64,000 nt of DNA, taken from positions 246,001-310,000 of the forward strand of contig JAMWET010001633.1 in assembly GCA_024036415.1 (NCBI GenBank), in the 5' to 3' direction. The DNA comes from Prochilodus magdalenae (lineage: Eukaryota > Chordata > Actinopteri > Characiformes > Prochilodontidae). A model generated the notes under the pieces. It was not told the DNA's origin, did no database searches, and saw nothing but the letters and a program-made list of their open reading frames with translations. The position numbers were made by a program, and so were the translations under genes. Positions 48,244 through 64,000 of this stretch are shown here, in pieces (the first letter of the stretch is position 1; each line of letters opens with the position of its first letter).

Positions 48244-48440
48244 AGAGTGTTCTAAACCTGGGACGCAGAGGCTAGTGTTTCTAGCTGCCTTGCTAATGGC
48301 CAAAAAGGCAGTCAGTATATCTAGCATATTTAGCATATAGCATTTAAGATGGTAAAAACAACCACAGGAGTGTTCTAAAGTTGGGATGCAGAGGCTAGTG
48401 TTTCTATCTGCCTTGCTAATGGCTAAAAAGGCAATCACCA
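48244..48440. repeat. Local 124-bp tandem duplication
   Basis: GAGTGTTCTAAA, GCAGAGGCTAGTGTTTCTA and CTGCCTTGCTAATGGC occur at 48244 onward and again 124 bp later. On the minus strand this gives a frame with FLAISKA.RNTSLC twice, a result of the duplication. Confidence 0.85.
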
Positions 48441-49499
48441 GTCCTGACCAAGTTGCTGACCAAGAGCGAACAAAGCAGTAATAAGAATTACTCAAGCATG
48501 CTTGGACCTGAATTGGTCAAAAACTAACATCGCACAGCGGCTATTGTTGCAGAGCATTTCTCACTGGTTCTTTCTTTTTACGCTTGCTAGCATTAGCATC
48601 CACTGCGAGGCCTTTGTGGGTTCTAAGTAGGTTTGAAGGCTTTGTTCTCAGGGTCTGGGTGTTTGTGGAGGAACTCTGGAGAAGCTGAAAGGAGGAGGGA
48701 CGTTTGCCGGCGAGAGAAAAAAAAGCTTGAGCTCAGCCCAGGCTTTGGGTGCCACGGCAGACAAGAGGATTAGCTTGCAAAGACGGCCAGGAACTAATCT
48801 ATTGTGGCATAATAGAACTGTACATAAAACACTCTGAAAAGAGAAAGCTTGAGGGCAGCAGAGGCTACAGCGGTGTGAAAACAAGTTCTCAGAAAAAGAG
48901 ACAGGAGGGACGTCTATTGGAGACAGTGTTGGAACGAGAGTTCTTCAAAACCGAGGTGATTTTGTAAACGCCGCTGACTGGTCTGTCTAGTCAGCGGTGT
49001 GGAGGTAAAAACGTTAGGGATGCAAATGGTTCAGTAAACATTCATGAACTCATTCATTCTGTTTGAGAACCTCAGGCTGCTGTATGAAAGGACCATCTCT
49101 TTAGAGGTCAACGCACCCAAAGAAGTAGCCCTATTGGTGAAGGAAGTGAATTTGCATGCCAAGGTGGAAACTAAACTCCATTCCATGTCCACAATTCAAA
49201 ATTCCATGCACACAATGTATTCACCTCGTTAGTTATGTCATTAAAACCAATGCTAAGGTGTACATTTGTTAATGAGCACTATGTTGACTTGACATAGCTG
49301 AGCTAATAATGATAAAAAGCAGTTGCAGGACACCACTGACTATTTGGATAACTTTACAGGGCTTACATAGTAATCTCTGGCAGTATCTGTGGTGTTGCTA
49401 CAAGGCTGCTGTGGTAGTTTGGCTTGGTGCTAAAGAATTGCTTGGTGATTGCTAAGGCGTTGCTAGCATACTCTTATGATTTAAACAAAATTATTCAGT
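48441..49499. other. No feature recognised
   Basis: Unique-looking, no coding evidence. Confidence 0.4.
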
Positions 49500-49995
49500 T
49501 TCAGGATGTGGAGCCAACTGAGGACCCTGAACCCACCCCTCATCAATAACGAACTGGGATTCCCACACCTTAAACAACCTTTAGGATTTTATCTTTGCAT
49601 ACCCACGTGATCCCCCCATTAACACCGGACTGTGACCTTTTTCAACTGGTCTGCACTCATCACTTCAAACAGCCTTACTGTTATTCAACTTACACTACAG
49701 TTTATACCGGCAGTGTCATACCACCTTAATCCTACATCTTAATTCTGCTAGTGAACATGTCACTCTGTCTCATTTATGTCTATCTCAGGGTCCTTATTTT
49801 ATTCTATCTTATTTTATTCTATGGTATGTTTTGTGTCTGTCTATTTTGTGTTTATTGTTTACTACATTCATTATACTGTTGTTCTTGTTTTAGTTGTAAT
49901 CTATTAATGGTTAAATGTTTACGTGCTACACCTTGGGACAGAGAGTAACACAATTTCAATTCTCGGTATGTCTTGTACATATTGAAGTATTGACA
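49500..49995 (+). mobile_element. L1-type LINE 3' end
   Basis: Ends with CCTTGGGACAGAGAGTAACA, CAATTTCAATTCTC and GTATGTCTTGTACATATTGA then AGTATTGACAA, the characteristic 3' UTR of a fish LINE family. The T-rich part before it has TATTTTATTCTATCTTATTT repeats. No ORF2 sequence remains recognisable. Confidence 0.6.
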
Positions 49996-51580
49996 ACTAC
50001 GTGACTTCACTTGATTCCCTTATTCAATCCAGAGACAGAAAAAAGTCACTATGTTGCAAATAGCATTCAAGTCCAGACACTCAAGTCATTCCCAGGTCTG
50101 GACAATCAAGTCCTGAGTCAGTACCAGCGAGTCACCGAAGGAGTCAATACAAGCAAGTTCCAATGTCCTAAAGTCCTAGAGTCCTAAATAAGGCTGTATG
50201 CATTCCTCAGCTAAATGAATGCCATTAAACACTGAACACCAATAATGCTGGTAACAGTAACATAGTCTTTAATGACAGCATGTTAGTGTTAGTGTAAGGC
50301 TGTATGACAGGCATAATGGTTTACATATAGAGTAAGGCATATGAATGAAGTTTCAAAGTACTATTGACCTTAATGAACAAATGCTTTCTGTATATTATTA
50401 TTAGAAGCATTGGGAACGTGGGATTAAGTTAAGCACTAGCTCTAAACAATAAACAACTACATTAAATGACCAACAACAGAAACCAATATGACTATGTTAC
50501 ACCAAGGTTACAGAATATGGCGAATATTCTTACACATATTTTCCATTCCACCTTAAACTGTGCAGCTGCTGGGCACCGGAACCCAACTGCTATGCCATTT
50601 AAATCTGAATAATAATTTGCTGAATGAAAACTCAGTTTCAGCCTTGTGGCCAATGCTGTGGCTGTGTTCACTGTGCCGGATGAAAACTGTCATTCCAACT
50701 GGTAAGCTTCTCCAGTAAGGCTGAGGGTTTAAGTGCTGATCAAGAGCTCATTGGTGCCACTGATACTTCTCTTGTTTCTAGCTTAAGGAGGCAAACTTGA
50801 AATCTAACTCTTCACTTGTCTTCCGAAGTTATATAAGCCAAGCATAACAGACATTTTAAGACAGTGCTGTATATCAAATTTATAGCAGGAAACAAATCCT
50901 TTCAGTAACCTTGCAGATTCCCGGTGTTCCGAATCATACATGCAAAGTTATTGATGTTCAAGCCAAAGTCGAGTTACAAATTTTTCGTGATTTTGTCAAG
51001 CCTCAAGTCATCAGATTCCCAACTTGAATCCAAGTCTTATGATGCTGTACTAATACCGTAGTTCAAATCAGTCAAAAAAAAAACAAACAACTTACACAGG
51101 TGCAGGTTCTTTGCTCCTACAGTGTGGTATTAGCTAAAAGCCATGAGAGTAGCACTGCAAAATTCTGATGACTGTTGAATAAACAAGCCAACGTAACTAT
51201 TAAAAATTCATAACTTACAGCAGAGCATATCATTTCATTGAACTACTCTGAATGACCCTTAACCATTCATCTTAACTATTTTGTTAAATAGAAATTCCAA
51301 AAAATGGGCGGGATCAGCTTTTAACTAACGCTTGCTGATATGAATTCGAGTCTGCTCTGTCGTGTCCCTGAATGAGCTCTCTATCCAAACAGCCTGAGTG
51401 CATATTTCATGCTTCATAAAATGGAACGCGATGAGTAAATTTGCTGAGCTGCAGTTCAGTGTTGTGAGTGCTCCTGCCAAAATAAACGGCAGTGGCGGAG
51501 AAGGAGCGCGGTGTATGCCGAATGGTCCTGCACACTAAAACAGGTAAACAGGAAGGGTCTGAAACTGGGTTAAAGGAACC
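49996..51580. other. No gene seen; AAGTC-rich low-complexity repeat
   Basis: From 50055 to 50180 and from 50990 to 51060, CAAGTC/GAGTC words recur loosely. Otherwise nothing is recognised before the presumed 3' end of anos1. Confidence 0.4.
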
Positions 51581-51596
51581 GAGTGGGGGGTATTAT

Positions 51597-52529
51597 TTTA
51601 TTAATGAACAGTATGTACAGGGTCTAACCACTGAAAAATAACATAACATAGGACTATATTTACAATTTCATTTTTTACAAAATGTCTTTACAAGAAGCTG
51701 TCAGTTCAAAACGAAACAAACAAACGAGGCTACACTAGAACACACGCACATACTTCACACTCCAATACACATAAATCAAAATCTGAAATACACACATAAA
51801 TAAATATTGGCATTCAATGACTGTTTCACATCAAATATCTCTACAGCCAAGAACATATACAATTTCATCGTCAAAAAAGTTCCACACAAGAAGCTATAGG
51901 GTCATTAATAAACAAGACGGAATATTACTTCTCATATAAGTCTCTGTTAATCTGTTAAGGAAATATTGATAACATATTCACAAAGAGGTAACACGGATTA
52001 TTTTCATGCCTACTGAACAATAAAGGTTTTGACATGCACTTTTAATGCTAACGTAACTCAATTTACAAACTCGTTTAAAAGAAAATCAGCCTCTTCCCAC
52101 CAAAGCCGAGACTGGCCAGGCCTCAGTACCATCTGCTGTCGTTTCTGGGCAAGAAAAACATGTAGCTGAGTTCCAAACGCACTTTCCGTCGAGCGTTTCT
52201 TCCTCCAGAACTTGTAGCTCTGAAGATACATTCATCTACTTAAAGTGGTGGGGGGCGAGGGGAGGGGGAGGGTGGATGAACGTGTACTCTCAACCTTGAC
52301 CTCCATGTGTTAACGTGGCTTGAGAGGGTGAAAGCGTTTTTTAAAGAGAATGCTTTCTGCATGAGTAGTCCAGAGTGAGTACATTCCAAACCTGCGCCGT
52401 TCCAAATAAAATCATGGAGCTCTGAACGAAGGCGAAGCAGCCCAGAACCAGTTCTGCCAGAAGTTGTCCAGAAGGTCGTGAGTGCTGAGTGCTTGGACCC
52501 CGAAGATTGCCAAGTTAAAGTGGAACATC
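51597..52529 (-). other. anos1: Probable 3' UTR of anos1 with polyadenylation signal
   Basis: From the stop codon (52530-52532) the minus strand runs about 930 bp to the first AATAAA, at 51602-51597. The proximal 450 bp are GC-richer than the surroundings. No other AATAAA occurs between. The transcript end is inferred only from this signal. Confidence 0.5.
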
Positions 52530-59542
<7,013 letters not shown>

Positions 59543-60444
59543 CTATGAAAACAAATACAACCTGAGAGTGAGACAGAGCTGCCAGATCAGGTGGGTTGTT
59601 GTTAACTAGTATGCCTGAGGGTCAGCAATGCAAAAAGATTATATCAAATGCTTGCTGTTACTACTATCTCAAACACGCACGGTGACGAATCCTTTGTCTG
59701 GTGACCTTACATTTTCATATTGCCCACTTCTAAGTGCAACAACATTTTGCTTGAACAGATAAAAAAGCGGAACATTAATTGACACACATTTTTTTTCATT
59801 CCTGCTGAGAGGAGGGATCAACTTCAGCATGCAAACAAGGTACGTGTCCATAAATATCTGTGAAGATGGATACTTAATTGCTTTTTAAGAGTACATGTAA
59901 TTTATAAACAGCAGCAGCTACTGTGCACTACCAGGCTAAACAGTGTGCTCAAAGTGGCAATGGTGCTGTTGTTGGTGTACAGATGTGGTTGTATGTGGTT
60001 TGCAATGCACCTGGACAACAAAGGTAAAAATGAGCCTGTCCATTCCAGAATCACCTGGCTTCCCTAGCTGGGACATTCAAAGTAAGCAAAAGGATAGTTT
60101 GAAAATAACTACTGTGAATTAGTGACTCCGAAAAAGGATTTACATACAAACACACAAAGTACAAACTTAGGCAAAACTGCTACAACCCAGTCCAATATTG
60201 GATATGGATACACAGGGGTGTCTGTGTCTGCCCCCCAAATCTCCACAGCCTCCACTTAGAATGCATCATAGGTGACCCACCAGTTCTTGATTTACTTGGC
60301 TGTGATGATAGTATTCCTCAAAACTAGCCAATGAGCACAAGAGTAGACCTGCAAATTAATTTACTGCATGGCATTTAGTCTAGCCCAAAGTCAAAAGTCT
60401 TTTCATGAGAGAGACTAAAATCAGAATTTGACACCCATAGAATA

Positions 60445-61012
60445 TAGTGCTGTGAGAAACAGTTTGCACCCTTCCCTATTTCTTATTTTTTTGCACATGC
60501 CACTTGAATTTTTTTAGATTTAACTAATTCTACAGTGATAGAATTTACTACTGAGAACGTTCCCACTAGTGCCCGGGCTACCGGACTCAGAGTGCATCAA
60601 TGACCAGGAGGTCACAAAAGAACCCAGATGAGCGTCTAAGGAACTGCAGGCCTCGTCTGCCTTAGTTAAGCACCCAGACAACTCCAACTCAAAATGCTGT
60701 GGCCTTAAACAGGCAGTAGACCAACATTCCTCCCTAGCAATCTAGCGATTTAGAGTCATTGCTAGTTATTATAAGGTTTGATTGCAGTTGTTGCTCCCAT
60801 GGGTGGCACAAGTTATTATGTTAAGGGGTCTATTATTTTTTCACATGGGTGATATAAGTTTTGAATAAATCCTCATCTTTAGTAAGTAGAATGATTATTG
60901 CATCTTTATTTTCTAACCTAATATTAGTTGAATAATCTAAAACATGTAAATGCGACAAATTAGAAAGAATAGAGGAAATTTCAGGTGAAGGGCAAACACT
61001 TTTCTCACCACA
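60445..61012. mobile_element. Non-autonomous DNA transposon with TIRs (hAT-like)
   Basis: The left end TAGTGCTGTGAGAAACAGTT followed by TGCACCCTTCCCTATTTCTT is mirrored by the right end AGGGCAAACACTTTTCTCAC then CACA. The interior has GTTTGATTGCAGTTGTTGCT and a GGGTGGCACAAGTTATTA block, as in a common fish hAT-type family. About 570 bp, no transposase. Confidence 0.65.
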
Positions 61013-61799
61013 TGGTTTGCATACTCCTGATAGGTCCAAATTAATTTAATATGAAAAATTTTTATTTAATACAAAAACCAGCCTGGACATTACAGTCAAT
61101 ATTCAGGAGATCAGAGGGCAGAGAAACTGAGGCATCTGGACGCTCCCCTGGTCTCACAGCATCATTTAATCAGAGCGAATTCACTAGATCAATAAGTATT
61201 GATTGTTCTCTATGTTTATGTTTTTCATGTCTTGAATACTAAAACGCTTCAAATTAATTATGAATGGTATATGAAGGGTGACCCTCCGATGTTAGATATT
61301 TTAAGATGGTCTAGGCGGGCCCCTTTTGGAAAACCAGTGGACACCCCTGCTTGCTGAATCCAATAAACCAGACCAAACAACCCCCAGCAGTAGACACGAC
61401 GCAAACCACCGGTAAACAAAACAACAAAATGAGACACCTTAGGCGGTAGTACATGAAAACACTTTAGACTAAGCCCTTGCATTTCAGCTAAAGAGGCAGC
61501 TAAAAGCAAAATCAGATGCCACTACTTATATAAATCTAGGGAAGCTGATTGGCCATATATAGTCATAGGAGTCCTTGGCACAAAGGGAGGAACTGTATCC
61601 TTTCCTGAACTTGCAGTGTAGCATAGCTCTAATTCTGAATTAGCTATTAAACGAACGGTCTAAATAACCTTTACTGACCCTGAGAATTAGCGCAGCAGCT
61701 ACACCGCTGCCAACATCTACAGTTCTGCTACCTGCAAGCGCAATTAGCAATTAACTTCCAGGGCAGCATGTGGACGCACTCTGCTCCTGCACTGGATCT

Positions 61800-62060
61800 T
61801 GCTAAACTTCATGCTGCTAATCACCGCTGTTTATGCTAACTGCGCTCCGTGTTGTTGGAGTTCATTATTCATTGAGCCGCCGCCGTTTAGACGTGAAACG
61901 CAACTCCTCCAATTAATAATTGAGTTACGCTGCCTCTGGATGGCGGCAGCGGAGATAAAAGGAGCGCTTTGAAGCCCGAGACGCGAAAATCTGGAGCTCA
62001 GGAGGCTTGCGGCGCTTTTGGAAGCAGAAAAGAGGGAAATATAAACATGATATGTAAAGC
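61800..62060. other. Candidate conserved non-coding block in anos1 intron
   Basis: GC-richer and non-repetitive. It contains CCTCCAATTAATAATTGAGT, with a palindromic homeodomain-type ATTAAT core, GGATGGCGGCAGCGGAG and GAGATAAAAGGAG. No reading frame resembling anosmin-1. The suggestion is based on appearance only. Confidence 0.3.
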
Positions 62061-62564
62061 TGATTTGACAGAGAAGGGAAGTGGTATGTAAAACATGAGG
62101 AAGGATACAGAAAGGGGAAGTAAAGGGAACAAGGAATGCTCAGAATATACCGAACTGGTATACTGAGTACAGCTCCTATTAATCGTAGTAGTATTTAATG
62201 GCAGCCAGTAATAACAATAATAATAATAATAGCTAATAATACATTCATAAATATTATAATAGGAAAAGGCTGTATATTAATTATTTGGTGTTTTAAGTTA
62301 CTCCCTACATTCTACACTTCTTTTGTATACTTTTGTTTTTCTTTGAGATTACAATTTTACTGTGTATGTGCTTTTATTTACCAAATACATTTTTACAAGG
62401 CCATTTTCCAACCTCCCTTTATCCTATACAACTGAACAGGCTTTTTGTTACCTTGTTTTAAAGATGGATATACATATGTTTGTGTACTTCTGGTCAAATT
62501 ACATGTCCTGATGATTGACTTAGCGAGAACAACAGGAAATTAGAAATGAGAAAAACTAAAAACT

Positions 62565-62570
<6 letters not shown>

Positions 62571-62624
<54 letters not shown>
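62571..62624. repeat. (AT)n microsatellite
   Basis: About 27 uninterrupted AT units. Confidence 0.95.
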
Positions 62625-62628
<4 letters not shown>

Positions 62629-62989
62629 TATATAAGTGTAAGTAGATACCAGTTTCCCTAAAGTATCAGGTTTATTAAAATTCACAAGTTGAAAACCTAA
62701 TTTGTTTACAGTTTGGATGTGACTGCAGTGCAAATCAGATCGGTGTGCACATAGAGTTCTGGATTAATGAAGCCGCTGAGCTGTAGAATGACTGAGTGTC
62801 GCAATCAGCAGTAAATGAAGCTGCTGTTCTGCTCCAGCGCGGCAGACAGGATAAGAGAACCTGACTGAGAGAAACCACAGTTGGGCGGCAGTCGGAGCTT
62901 ACTTAGGGGTGCAAAGTATATGAGGTATATATATATATACACACAAAGGAACACATGGTAACGTTTTATTTTGATTATGGCATATAACT

Positions 62990-63660
62990 GCAAATAATTC
63001 TATTCATTAGTTGCTGTAATGCCGCACTTAATCAATAACTGTTAAGTGTGGAATTACAACAACTAACAAACCAACTAATAGCAGCCGTTACTGAGAGATA
63101 CAATCAATAACGTAACCAATAACTTGGAAATCAATAACTAACAAATAACAATAATAACAATAATTTGTAATTACATAATTAGTAATCCTGGCTATCAATA
63201 TATCAAGTGCTTTAAAACAATCAATGACTTACCTAATAATTGTTAAGCATTAATTACACTTAAAAACGTTATAGGTACCTGTTAAGTGTTATTACAGATT
63301 AATAACCTGTACCTTTTACTTACATAATAGCTAATTTAACTAATAACTGGTTAATGTGTATTTAAATCAGTAAATGCTAAACATGTTATTACAATCAAAC
63401 ACTGTTTAGTGCGTAATTACAGTAGAAAGCTGTTAGTTGAGAATTATAATGAATCACTTGGTAACTGTTAAGTGTGTAATTACAGAAGAGCCAATAACTA
63501 AACTGTGTGATTACAACTGATAGTTAAGTACTGTTTAGTGCGAACCACTAGCCTAACTAACAACTATTAAGTGTGTAATTACAGAAGATAAGTTATCAAT
63601 AACTGTGTAATTACATGTAATAAATAACTGATTAATTACAATAGAATAAGCAATAACAGT
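62990..63660. repeat. Degenerate repeat of a TAACTGTTAAGTG-type motif
   Basis: CTGTTAAGTG or close variants followed by TGTAATTACA recur at about 63040, 63245, 63279, 63412, 63465, 63525 and 63570, separated by CAATAACTAA-like spacers. The spacing is irregular, so this is an old, decayed satellite-like array. Further right (63700-63775) AGCTGTCTGTAGA recurs three or four times. Confidence 0.65.
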
Positions 63661-64000
63661 TTATGTTGTGGTTTAAAATTAAACAGCCTTATTAAAAATT
63701 GCTCATAGATATAACTGTCTGTAGGTTCAGCTGTCTGTAGACGGCACTGTCTATAGATAGAGCTGTCTGTAGAGACTATGTTTCAGATAGCATGGAGGGA
63801 GCAGTTTCATACAGTGTGAGTACAGCTGTCCCAACATACCAAACAAACAGACAGTAAACAACAGTATATGACTGGTAACTGTTAATAAGTGTATCAGTTT
63901 TGAACCTCATTTGGATTTAAGTGTTATGTGTATTGTGAAGCACTCAGGTAACTTGGTTTTAGAGCTGTTCTAAATAAATGAAGACTGTTTCCTCTCTTGT

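Larger units (their letters stand above)
59543..64000 (-). other. anos1 intron, running off the window
   Basis: The next upstream exon should encode the first half of FnIII-3 (a VKVYWK-like strand). I find no such sequence up to the window end, so this intron is at least 4.4 kb. It holds a DNA transposon, a possible conserved block and repeats listed separately. Confidence 0.65.

Noticed and set aside
62805..62993. Possible additional anos1 exon on the minus strand
   Set aside because: The frame reads KLRLPPNCGFSQSG and does not match any part of anosmin-1. No matching splice phase.

Overview
This window looks like nuclear DNA of a ray-finned fish, most likely a teleost. It is AT-leaning and intron-rich, with many microsatellites. 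It holds a mixture of elements typical of fish: degenerate Tc1-like transposons, a PIF/Harbinger transposase relic, hAT-like foldback elements, L1- and L2-type LINE pieces, tRNA-derived SINEs and solo LTRs. The species cannot be named from the sequence. There are no bacterial operons, rRNA genes or CRISPR arrays.

Only one host gene can be recognised with confidence. The right end (about 51.6-59.5 kb, minus strand) carries the last five coding exons and probable 3' UTR of anos1 (formerly KAL1), encoding anosmin-1. The exons join in phase with canonical GT/AG sites. They encode the end of the third fibronectin type III domain, the whole fourth domain and a short basic, histidine-rich tail. The 5' part of the gene lies beyond the right edge, because the intron upstream of the first visible exon fills 59.5-64 kb without showing another exon.

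From 1 to 51 kb there is no recognisable gene, and I read this as a gene-poor flank 3' of anos1. It contains a solo LTR with a 5-bp target duplication (0.7-1.2 kb), a 533-bp DNA transposon with terminal inverted repeats (5.3-5.9 kb), an L1-type ORF1 relic with its 5' leader (8.7-9.5 kb), two adjacent retroposons (10.5-11.4 kb), a Harbinger transposase fragment (22.2 kb), a 2.4-kb array of a 28-bp unit (25.8-28.3 kb), a foldback element (30.5-31.1 kb), a degenerate Tc1-like copy (37.3-38.4 kb) and several SINEs. Two arrays of one 42-bp unit lie in opposite orientation at 23.2-23.8 and 41.9-42.5 kb. At 7.4-8.3 kb two segments separated by a GT-AG interval recur 0.2-0.6 kb downstream precisely joined, like a spliced copy beside its unspliced source.

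Several blocks (about 11.6-12.2, 24.0-24.3, 46.4-47.1 and 61.8-62.1 kb) are non-repetitive, high-complexity and non-coding, and could be conserved regulatory DNA. A strong CTCF-like motif lies at 12.77 kb. Most long open frames in the window come from tandem repeats or transposons and are not genes. A few exon-like frames with good splice signals on the minus strand match nothing I recognise, and their number is about what chance would give.
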